Source: Bacteroidota bacterium (GTDB lineage: Bacteria; Bacteroidota; Bacteroidia; Chitinophagales; Chitinophagaceae). From it: a DNA stretch of 10,900 nucleotides. The DNA lies in the NCBI GenBank assembly GCA_023436685.1, contig JAEZIL010000274.1, positions 1 through 10,900 of the forward strand. Direction: 5' to 3'. A program made the position numbers and the translations under genes. The first letter of the stretch is position 1. Every line of letters starts with the position of its first letter. Positions 1 to 6,779 of the stretch are shown piece by piece. Below the pieces are notes generated by a model that saw only the letters and a program-made list of their open reading frames with translations, had not been told where the DNA came from and did no database searches.

Positions 1-248
1 GGCTTATGTTGTTCCTTATATGCTATCAAACTTTGCAGGCTGCTCTCATAATCAGACTGCTCTAAGCTGGCTATAAAACTATAGATAGCACCAGTGGAAG
101 GCTTCTCCGGGAAAGGTATAAGAAAGGTCTTATCGGTATTGAAGCGCAATGTATCACCATAAAAATTAAATGCAACACCTTGAGCTCCAGCATTAAAGCT
201 GTTTGCAAGTGTGTAAAACAGAAATAATATGACGAGTCTTATCTTCAC
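1..248 (-). CDS. Secreted protein of unknown function, N-terminal part only
   Basis: An open frame begins with GTG at 248-246 and runs without a stop to the left edge, giving 82 codons. The N-terminus reads as a signal peptide: MKIRL, a hydrophobic stretch to about residue 15, then NAGAQ, with likely cleavage after the AGA at residues 20-22. The mature part begins GVAFNFYGDTLRF and shows no motif I recognise. The GTG start is favoured because a rare clear Shine-Dalgarno match (GAGGG on the minus strand, plus-strand 257-261) lies 8 bases ahead of it, and no ATG lies between the upstream in-frame stop and this GTG. The product is probably periplasmic or surface-exposed. It is transcribed divergently from the glycosyltransferase at 393. 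The function cannot be judged because the rest lies outside the window. Confidence 0.72.
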   Translation of the reverse strand, partial: MKIRLVILFLFYTLANSFNAGAQGVAFNFYGDTLRFNTDKTFLIPFPEKPSTGAIYSFIASLEQSDYESSLQSLIAYKEQHK

Positions 249-379
249 TAAATTTGCCCTCTTTCTAAAGTTACGAAATGGTAACAATTATTTAATATTA
301 AGTTTTAGGATACTGAGAGCTGGAAACCTGCTGGAATGCTGTTAAGTAGTCAATGTATGCATGCCTAGTTTAATTCTAT

Positions 380-387
380 TATTTTTG
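380..387 (+). promoter_or_regulatory. Candidate Bacteroidota -7 element before the GT-C gene
   Basis: TATTTTTG matches TAnnTTTG exactly and ends 5 bases before the GTG start at 393. If it is used, transcription would start at or beside the start codon, so the message would be nearly or fully leaderless. No convincing TTG -33 element is seen at the usual distance, which lowers confidence. Confidence 0.4.
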
Positions 388-392
388 GCGCC

Positions 393-1652
393 GTGAATAC
401 TACCGACCTGAAAAAATCCCGTATTGAGATAGGCCTTTTTTATCTGTTGCTGGTAATACTAATACCACGCGACTTTATGGTTTTTGATTTTGAGTACTGG
501 ACCGAATGGGCATTGCAAGTACACAGGTACGGTGTAACCAATGTTTACGACAACCCTACCGCCAACTATCATCCACTCTACTATTATTTCCTTTGGATAT
601 ACGATAAGATACAGGGAAGCGAATTTTATATAGTTGAGAATATTAATTTCATCAAGTTCTTCCCTATGTTCTTTGATATGTTGCCGGTAATAGTTCTTTG
701 CTGCTTCAGGCAAAAGCTGATACCGGAAAACATACCATACATGTATCTGTTGCTGAACATAGCTTATTTGTTCAATAGCTGCGTATGGGGGCAAATAGAT
801 AGTATATATACCAGCCTGGCATTCCTTGCACTCATAACCGGGTTTACACGGCCTGTATTGAGTTCATTGTTGTTTGCGCTGGCACTGGCCCTTAAGCCAC
901 AGCCAATAGTATATATACCACTACTGCTGCTGGTGTGGATGTATGGCGTGCGCAATATAAAAACAGCTTTGCTGATGCTGTTGATGATAGCAGGCACTGA
1001 ATTCCTGATGGCCTTACCATTTATACTTGCAGGTAAGTTTGATGGCTTATGGCATATTGTAACTACAGCTGTAGGCCGGTATCCCCAGGTATCTATCGGG
1101 GCATTCAATATCTGGTACCTTATTATGAAGGACAACCCCTACTTTACACCCGATAACCTGACCTATTTCATATTTACCTATAAGCAAGTAGGCCTGTTGC
1201 TGTTCCTTATTTCAAGCGGGCTGGTAATAGCACCTTTATTCTTTAAAACACTCCGCATGAGGCTGGCTAAAGTAGCACCGGAAAGAGAATTGATGCAGAT
1301 GCTTTTATTGGTATGTGGCCTTGTAAGCTTATACTTCTTTTTCTTTAATACCCAAATGCACGAGCGTTATGCACACCCGATAATAATATTTTTCTTCTTT
1401 TACAGCGTTTTGAAGAAAGACTATAAGCTATATATATTGGCTTCGATACCTTACTTCTTAAGTCTTGATAAGCTATTCCCCAATTTTTTACCTGTGGAAC
1501 ATTACAAGATCATTTGGGCATCGAAGGTAATAGCTATATGGTATCTGCTTGCTACAGCTTACGGCACATACGAGTTTTTTAAGCAGTATAGTATAAAACG
1601 CGAGTGGCAATTACTGCTTGATGAGTGGAAACAAAACCGGTCAGTTGCGTGA
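393..1652 (+). CDS. GT-C fold membrane glycosyltransferase (GT87 / Gpi18-like mannosyltransferase type)
   Basis: A 419-residue polytopic membrane protein with about 9-11 hydrophobic segments. In this class a lipid-linked sugar donor is used on the outer face of the inner membrane. Features seen: an acidic first outer loop after helix 1 (FDFEYW, residues 31-36), typical of the GT-C catalytic loop; WGQID at 132-136; KPQP at 168-171; and MHERY at 322-326. The WGQxD and MHERY motifs recur in Gpi18-like and related bacterial mannosyltransferases, as I know the family. The start is GTG; the next in-frame Met is residue 29, after helix 1 has begun, so the GTG is preferred. The gene overlaps the convergent GT2 gene by 12 bases. 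Sugar and acceptor are unknown; a polyprenyl-phosphate hexose donor is inferred from the fold. Confidence 0.8.
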   Translation: MNTTDLKKSRIEIGLFYLLLVILIPRDFMVFDFEYWTEWALQVHRYGVTNVYDNPTANYHPLYYYFLWIYDKIQGSEFYIVENINFIKFFPMFFDMLPVIVLCCFRQKLIPENIPYMYLLLNIAYLFNSCVWGQIDSIYTSLAFLALITGFTRPVLSSLLFALALALKPQPIVYIPLLLLVWMYGVRNIKTALLMLLMIAGTEFLMALPFILAGKFDGLWHIVTTAVGRYPQVSIGAFNIWYLIMKDNPYFTPDNLTYFIFTYKQVGLLLFLISSGLVIAPLFFKTLRMRLAKVAPERELMQMLLLVCGLVSLYFFFFNTQMHERYAHPIIIFFFFYSVLKKDYKLYILASIPYFLSLDKLFPNFLPVEHYKIIWASKVIAIWYLLATAYGTYEFFKQYSIKREWQLLLDEWKQNRSVA

Positions 1653-2843
1653 TAACTTGCCGGGAGACCTTCTTGTAACAGCCAGTATGCCATAAGTAAA
1701 AAGATACGCAAAAATACCTGCCGCAATAGCTAGCACAGTGCCGCCGAGAAAGAATGCCAATCCCTCTTGTTTTACACGGTCCAGCGTAAGTGTGTGCCAA
1801 TCGAGCGACCATTCGTGATACCCTAAAACAAGTTTGCCGGTGGCCAGGCTTGCCATCCATACAAAAGGAGTGAAAGGGAATATGCTGATGTTGGCGGCTA
1901 ACAGAAACAAAGCTTTGTTCATACGGAACAAAATGGATAAGGGAATACCAATAGCAAGTTGGAAGCCCCATACCGGTACTATGCCCATGAATATACCAAA
2001 CCCTGCTGAAGCAGCCTTGGTATGGTTGCTTTCCTGTGGGTTTACGAACAGCATTCTCCAAAGGACTATCCAGCCCTCTTTTTTTAAAAGCAACTTAATG
2101 AAATCGCGGGGCTTTATGTAAAGCACAGCTATCAATACAAGAAAAGTATTCAGTATGCTTATTCTCGTAAAATCTTTAAGGGGGCGAAAATGAGATATCC
2201 TATCCTGGGGTTTGGGGTAATAGACCGAAACAGGCACACTGATAACAGGTATTCCCGTCCACGATGCACGAACTATGACCTCTATCTCAAATTCATATTT
2301 GCTTGTTATATATGTCTTCTTAGCAAGTTTTTGAACCGGGTATAATCTATATCCTGATTGGGTATCGGGCAAGCGGATGCCTGTATTTACCCAAAACCAA
2401 AAGTTGGAGAAACGGTTGCCAAAGCTGCTTTTCCCCGGTACATTTTCCTGGTCCATATTGCGGGCACCTATCATCAGTGCGCCTGGTATTTCGTCCAGTT
2501 GTTTCAAAAATACTTGCAAGTCTTTAGCATAATGCTGCCCATCGCTATCCATCGCTATCACATAAGTATAGCCCAGCTTTGCAGCTTCTTTTATCCCCGT
2601 GCGTAGTGCTATTCCCTTGCCTTTATTCGGTTTATAATTTACGGTATGTATTTTTGAGAATTGTTGTAGTATCTCTGCGGTATTATCTGTTGAGCCATCA
2701 TTCACTACTAATATCCTGTCTGTATACGCCAGTACATCATTCAGCACCATCGCCAGCGTGCCTGCATTGTTATATGTAGGTAGCAATACACAAGCATTGT
2801 GTTTCACAAACAGGTTTTGATATGCAGGCATTGCTTCGGTCAC
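1641..2843 (-). CDS. Family 2 glycosyltransferase fused to a DUF2062 membrane domain
   Basis: A 400-residue two-part protein. Residues about 15-245 are a GT2 (GT-A fold) catalytic domain: LPTYNNAGTL at 21-30, the nucleotide-binding NDGSTD at 48-53, the metal-binding DSDGQH (DxD) at 99-104, and TQSGYR at 161-166 in the acceptor region, as in dolichol-phosphate-mannose-synthase-like enzymes. Residues about 255-395 match DUF2062: a polar SNHTKAASAG stretch, then hydrophobic helices with G-rich and NISIFPFTP segments. This fusion is known in Bacteroidota. The likely reaction is transfer of a sugar from a nucleotide donor to a membrane lipid or polyprenyl phosphate at the cytoplasmic face. The start is GTG at 2843, overlapping the upstream stop as GTGA (translational coupling); an ATG at 2831 is the alternative. 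Substrates are not determinable from sequence. Confidence 0.88.
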   Translation of the reverse strand: MTEAMPAYQNLFVKHNACVLLPTYNNAGTLAMVLNDVLAYTDRILVVNDGSTDNTAEILQQFSKIHTVNYKPNKGKGIALRTGIKEAAKLGYTYVIAMDSDGQHYAKDLQVFLKQLDEIPGALMIGARNMDQENVPGKSSFGNRFSNFWFWVNTGIRLPDTQSGYRLYPVQKLAKKTYITSKYEFEIEVIVRASWTGIPVISVPVSVYYPKPQDRISHFRPLKDFTRISILNTFLVLIAVLYIKPRDFIKLLLKKEGWIVLWRMLFVNPQESNHTKAASAGFGIFMGIVPVWGFQLAIGIPLSILFRMNKALFLLAANISIFPFTPFVWMASLATGKLVLGYHEWSLDWHTLTLDRVKQEGLAFFLGGTVLAIAAGIFAYLFTYGILAVTRRSPGKLSRN

Positions 2844-4510
2844 TTCTTTAAGCTTTTTTCGCTATCCTCAATTTTATTCTTTATGGCTTCGCGTTCTGTT
2901 TCCGTAGCGACCTCATAGTTAAGCGCACGCTTGTAGTATCTTATAGCCGCACTATACCACTTGTTCTTGTAGCTGTAGTCCCCTGCTATCCGGTATGCAT
3001 CGTACAAGTTAGGATTGCTAATGACCACTTCTACCGTATCTACTGCTTTATGTTGCAACAAAGCCATTTTGTTGCTACGAAACTTCAGGAAATTTTTATA
3101 AGCTTCAGTTTGCATAAAAGTATCAGCGGGTATGTTGAAGCTACTGTCTGCAACTGTTGCATCAGCTTGTAGGCCTTGTATAGCAAATACTTTACGCAAA
3201 TCGTAACACACATACGTGCCCAACTGCCATGGATTAGTACTTACCCACACCCGTAAGCTGTCGGGTTGGAAGATGATGGAGTGGTGCGCTATCAATTGGT
3301 TAATGGCTTTCTCATTCCCTTCCCCAATATTAGCATCATTCAGCCCCCGGCGATCGCGAAGTATAGCAGCCATCTTCGTAGGCGTTAAAGGGTAATTTCT
3401 GCGCATTAACTGACTAAGCCTGTTATAGCGGTATACCGATGCGCTTTTATCCATCTGCTCCTTGTTCAACTCCTGGTCTTTGAATTTAAGGCTTTGATAA
3501 TGGTTGGTGCATTGTATGGCATCTTTAGCGGGATCGTATACCGCTAATTCCTTAGGTGTTTTTTCAATAATGATCGCCTTATGATCGGCAGCACTACCCA
3601 CCAGGAAACTTTCTGATACGAACATCTTCCGGCGTTGAGCTATTTCTATAGCTTCTTGGGCATTACTTGCATATTGCAATACCTCGCGCGCCACGAGCGA
3701 TACTGGTGTGGCAGCACCAAAAGGAATATCTGAACGGGCTGCATTGATAGTAACGGTCAACCCTTTTTCATTCATACCCGATACCACACCTGTAAAGCCC
3801 CCCCATGTTACCGACATGAACTTGTAACCTTTATCCGGTTCGTAGAAGCTGATGATCTTATTTTCAGCAAACTTGTCGCCTACCCAAAAGTCGAAATTGC
3901 GTCCTATCAGCAGCGAGCCATCTGTGGTCTTAGCATCCCATGCTCCGAAAGATGTACAGCCCACCAGCATCATATTTTGCAGGGCATGGCCTATATCGTG
4001 TGCAGCATGATAATTTAATATGCGCGCATATTTCCTGCCTATCCAGCTAAAGGAGTCCGATGCTGATTCGGAGATGCCATATATCTCCCGCTTGTATTCA
4101 TCGGTTACATGCGCAGGTAGGTCGCGGTTCATGAAGCCTACTATATACTTCAGGAACTTGAGGTAGCCCTGCGAGGGTATCATTTGCTTTATCTGATCGG
4201 TAAATGCAATCTCTTGTTCCACTATCAACTCGCGCGAAAGTTTACCGTTTATTACACCCATTTCATACGGCTTACCCGAAATATACATTTCATAAAGGCC
4301 ATACTCATTCTTATGTATCCAATTGTTGCCTATTGTATACGTTGTGTCTCCGGCTTTTGTTCTTTGAAGGTTCAGTATACCAGTATCAGCCACTTTGGGT
4401 GGCTCTATATCTGACACACGCCATATATATATGCAGAAAATTAAAATGATAATAAGAAGGATGCCAAGGCTATAGGCCAGTACTTTCAGCAAGCCTTTCA
4501 AAAAACGCAT
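2840..4510 (-). CDS. C45/AAT-like N-terminal-nucleophile hydrolase or acyltransferase with TPR-like C-terminus
   Basis: A 556-residue protein. A basic N-terminus and hydrophobic helix (residues about 10-30) anchor it in the inner membrane or act as an uncleaved signal, placing the rest outside the cytoplasm. The core resembles the acyl-CoA:6-aminopenicillanate acyltransferase / peptidase C45 family: GCTSFGAW at 184-191, with Cys185 the expected autoproteolytic nucleophile, then DGSLLIGRNFDFW at 197-209 with the conserved Asn and Asp, and GVVSGMNEKGLTVT at 241-254. Family members cleave or transfer amide-linked acyl groups. Residues about 500-550 look like one TPR hairpin (YSYKNKWYSAAIRYYKRAL). 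The start chosen is ATG at 4510. A longer open frame reaches 4765, but its first 85 residues overlap the divergent hutI and lie upstream of the natural MRFLKG signal-anchor start. The stop overlaps the GTG of the GT2-DUF2062 gene, indicating one operon. Confidence 0.85.
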   Translation of the reverse strand: MRFLKGLLKVLAYSLGILLIIILIFCIYIWRVSDIEPPKVADTGILNLQRTKAGDTTYTIGNNWIHKNEYGLYEMYISGKPYEMGVINGKLSRELIVEQEIAFTDQIKQMIPSQGYLKFLKYIVGFMNRDLPAHVTDEYKREIYGISESASDSFSWIGRKYARILNYHAAHDIGHALQNMMLVGCTSFGAWDAKTTDGSLLIGRNFDFWVGDKFAENKIISFYEPDKGYKFMSVTWGGFTGVVSGMNEKGLTVTINAARSDIPFGAATPVSLVAREVLQYASNAQEAIEIAQRRKMFVSESFLVGSAADHKAIIIEKTPKELAVYDPAKDAIQCTNHYQSLKFKDQELNKEQMDKSASVYRYNRLSQLMRRNYPLTPTKMAAILRDRRGLNDANIGEGNEKAINQLIAHHSIIFQPDSLRVWVSTNPWQLGTYVCYDLRKVFAIQGLQADATVADSSFNIPADTFMQTEAYKNFLKFRSNKMALLQHKAVDTVEVVISNPNLYDAYRIAGDYSYKNKWYSAAIRYYKRALNYEVATETEREAIKNKIEDSEKSLKK

Positions 4511-4513
4511 GTG

Positions 4514-4521
4514 CAAAGATA
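4514..4521 (-). promoter_or_regulatory. Candidate -7 element for the C45 hydrolase operon
   Basis: On the minus strand TATCTTTG matches TAnnTTTG exactly, with only three bases (CAC) before the ATG at 4510. As with the GT-C gene, the transcript would begin close to the start codon. No clear TTG is seen at the -33 distance. Confidence 0.42.
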
Positions 4522-4554
4522 ACAGCTTAAGGCGATTAAGTCTGATTTTCAGTT

Positions 4555-4562
4555 TACATTTG
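4555..4562 (+). promoter_or_regulatory. Candidate -7 element for the hutI group
   Basis: TACATTTG matches TAnnTTTG exactly, 23 bases before the hutI ATG, which would give a leader of roughly 18-20 bases. It shares the 75-base divergent region 4511-4585 with the oppositely directed -7 element of the C45 operon. The -33 TTG is not evident. Confidence 0.45.
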
Positions 4563-4585
4563 GCATAGCGAACAAGCTTCAAACT

Positions 4586-5827
4586 ATGCACATACTTTTT
4601 ACTAATATAAAACAACTTTGCCAGGTAGAGACGGGTACCGAACGAAAGCCAAATGTAAAGGGCAAAGCCATGCAGATACTGCCCTCCATTGAAAATGCAT
4701 GGCTTTTTGTGGAGGATGGCCTGATACACAGTTTTGGCCCCATGAGCGAGCCCCCAATGGTACAAGCAAATGACGTGATAGACCTAAGCGGAAGAATTGT
4801 GTTACCTGCCTGGTGCGATAGCCATACCCACCTTGTGTTTGCAGCCTCGCGCGAGCAGGAATTTACCGATAGGATACGTGGCCTGAGCTATGAAGAGATA
4901 GCCCGCCGCGGCGGTGGTATTTTGAATTCAGCCCAAAAATTGAGGGAGATATCGGAATCGGAACTATACGATCAAAGCCTGAAACGCCTGAATGAAGTAA
5001 TAGCTCAAGGTACGGGGGCCATTGAAATAAAAAGCGGCTACGGCCTCACTACCGAAAGTGAGTTGAAAATGCTGCGCGTTATACGCAGGTTGAAGGAGAA
5101 TACACAGATACCTATTAAGGCAACCTTCCTGGCGGCACATGCCTACCCTATGGAATACAAGCAAAATCATGATGCATATCTTGACCTCATCATTAACGAG
5201 ATGCTACCACAAGTGGCCGATGAAGGACTGGCAGATTATATAGATGCATTTTGTGAAGAAGGTTTCTTCAGCGTAGCAGAAACAGAACGCGTATTGGAAG
5301 CAGGTGAAAAGTATGGCCTGAAAGCCAAGATACATGCTAACCAACTTCACTACTCAGGCGGTGTGCAGCTGGGGGTGAAACACAATGCAGTAAGCGTTGA
5401 CCACCTGGAATGTGTTGGTGAAGCTGAAATAGAAGCATTGCGCAACAGCAATACTATACCTACCTTATTACCAGGTGCTGCTTTCTTCCTTGGCATACAA
5501 TACCAGCCTGCACGCAAAATAATAGATGCTAACCTGCCGGTATGCCTGGCTACGGATTATAACCCAGGTACTTGTCCGTCGGGTAATGTGCCATTGTTAC
5601 TTACACTGGCCTGTACCCAACTAAAAATGACACCAGAGGAAGCTATTAATGCTGTGACACTGAACGGCGCTGCTGCAATGGAATTGCAACATGAAATAGG
5701 TACTATAGCACCCGGCAAAAAAGCTAATCTTATCGTCACTAAACCGATACCTTCATTAGCTTATATACCATACGACTATGGCAACAACCCTGTAGATAAA
5801 ATGATACTGAACGGACTGTTTGTATAA
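4586..5827 (+). CDS. hutI: Imidazolonepropionase (histidine degradation)
   Basis: A 413-residue cytosolic metal-dependent amidohydrolase of normal family length. It hydrolyses 4-imidazolone-5-propanoate to N-formimidoyl-L-glutamate, the third step of histidine breakdown. Motifs seen: CDSHTHLVFAASREQEF from residue 77, with metal ligands His80 and His82 and substrate-binding Arg89; GYGL at 151-154; AAHAYP at 184-189 with His185; KIHANQL with metal ligand His250; VDHLE with His273; and ATDYNPGTCPSGN at 322-334 with metal ligand Asp324. All key residues appear intact. The ATG at 4586 gives the usual beta-sandwich N-terminus. No hutH, hutU or hutG is in the window, so the rest of the pathway must lie elsewhere. 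The following gene starts 10 bases after the stop, suggesting co-transcription. Confidence 0.96.
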   Translation: MHILFTNIKQLCQVETGTERKPNVKGKAMQILPSIENAWLFVEDGLIHSFGPMSEPPMVQANDVIDLSGRIVLPAWCDSHTHLVFAASREQEFTDRIRGLSYEEIARRGGGILNSAQKLREISESELYDQSLKRLNEVIAQGTGAIEIKSGYGLTTESELKMLRVIRRLKENTQIPIKATFLAAHAYPMEYKQNHDAYLDLIINEMLPQVADEGLADYIDAFCEEGFFSVAETERVLEAGEKYGLKAKIHANQLHYSGGVQLGVKHNAVSVDHLECVGEAEIEALRNSNTIPTLLPGAAFFLGIQYQPARKIIDANLPVCLATDYNPGTCPSGNVPLLLTLACTQLKMTPEEAINAVTLNGAAAMELQHEIGTIAPGKKANLIVTKPIPSLAYIPYDYGNNPVDKMILNGLFV

Positions 5828-5837
5828 ATAACCAACC

Positions 5838-6401
5838 ATGAAAACAAATATTTTATGGACAGGACGTGAGTACTATTCTTTAGAGAACTGCCTCGTTATA
5901 AGTAATGAGGACGGACATATTATTAGTTCGTCCATTGTTGGTAGTTACCAGTCTTCATTGTATCGTGTGGAGTATACTATTGAAACCAATAGCGAATGGG
6001 GAACTAAAGATGTTGCTATACGCTTTCAACTGAACGGCGAAGTACGTACTATACAAATGCACTGCAACATAAGTGGTAACTGGATATTGAACGATGAAGC
6101 AGCACCACAGTTCAAAGACTTTTTGTATGTAGATATACCGCTAACCCCATTCACCAATACTCTACCTATCAACAACCTGAAGCTTGATATAAAAGAAGAG
6201 GCCGTTATAAAGGTCATATACATCGATCTATTGGAAGGCACCATTACACCTGTAGAGCAACTATACATCCGTAAAGATGAACGCACTTACCATTACGAGA
6301 ATATCCCTAACGATTTTGAGGCAGATATTATTGTTGATGCACAGGGCTACGTAGTTGATTATCCGCAATTGTTTGAAAGGACAGCTATTGAAAAATATTA
6401 A
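5838..6401 (+). CDS. Putative glycolipid-binding domain protein (PF06475 family)
   Basis: A 187-residue soluble protein with no signal peptide or membrane helix. The whole length fits the family once called DUF1089, typified by Pseudomonas PA1994. Features seen: an N-terminal ILWTGREYYSLENC segment, VEYTIETNSEWGTKDV around residues 44-59, GNWILND at 80-86, the diagnostic YVDIPLTPFTNTLPI at 97-111, and the C-terminal VDYPQLFER at 173-181. The family name comes from structural similarity to lipid carriers; its cellular role is not established. It lies 10 bases downstream of hutI and 42 bases upstream of a small membrane protein, so it is probably in the same transcript, though no functional link to histidine catabolism is evident. 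Confidence 0.88.
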   Translation: MKTNILWTGREYYSLENCLVISNEDGHIISSSIVGSYQSSLYRVEYTIETNSEWGTKDVAIRFQLNGEVRTIQMHCNISGNWILNDEAAPQFKDFLYVDIPLTPFTNTLPINNLKLDIKEEAVIKVIYIDLLEGTITPVEQLYIRKDERTYHYENIPNDFEADIIVDAQGYVVDYPQLFERTAIEKY

Positions 6402-6443
6402 TCCTAAATAATATTTCGTCTCATTAACTCGTTATCAATTCTG

Positions 6444-6779
6444 ATGAAACGAATCACTGGCTTAATAAATTACATACCAATTTTATGGCTTATTCCTTTT
6501 GCCGTTGCTATTGTTTATGCAACAATTAAACTAGGTCATTTACCGCAATATGGCAAAGACCCTGACCCAACCGAGATGGGTTTAGAAGCTGTAAACTTCA
6601 TTGGCATTTTGTGTCTGATAGGAGCATTGGTAATTTGGCTGTTAGGGCCATTTCTGTATCTAACATATTTTATACTCAAGCAGCCGTACAATAAGACAGC
6701 TATATATGTTTACTTATTAGGCTTGCTACTTCTTTTTGTACTTAGACCCACGGGTATTTTTGATTGGTATACTGACTAA
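6444..6779 (+). CDS. Small three-helix membrane protein, unknown function
   Basis: A 111-residue protein with three predicted membrane helices at about residues 8-29, 50-77 and 87-104. A polar loop of about 20 residues between the first two carries GHLPQYGKDPDPTEMG. I do not recognise a named family. The ATG at 6444 is the first good start and follows an AT-rich leader without a Shine-Dalgarno, as is usual here. It is probably the third gene of the hutI transcript. Its TAA stop overlaps the TAG stop of the convergent dprA, the two codons sharing the tetranucleotide CTAA at 6776-6779. Confidence 0.75.
   Translation: MKRITGLINYIPILWLIPFAVAIVYATIKLGHLPQYGKDPDPTEMGLEAVNFIGILCLIGALVIWLLGPFLYLTYFILKQPYNKTAIYVYLLGLLLLFVLRPTGIFDWYTD

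Noticed and set aside
257..261. Treating GAGGG-type Shine-Dalgarno sequences as a general start criterion in this window
   Set aside because: A clear one is seen only before the partial gene at 248; the other genes have AT-rich or no leaders, as is usual in Bacteroidota, so starts were chosen from protein features and overlaps.
1579..2061. Minus-strand 160-codon open frame overlapping the end of the GT-C gene and the DUF2062 domain
   Set aside because: It lies in another frame of well-supported genes, shows no recognisable motif, and has an unusual His/Cys-rich composition typical of shadow frames.
4511..4765. N-terminal extension of the C45 hydrolase frame upstream of 4510, adding 85 residues
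   Set aside because: It overlaps the divergent hutI coding sequence and both promoters. The protein has a natural signal-anchor start at MRFLKG, so the shorter form is preferred.
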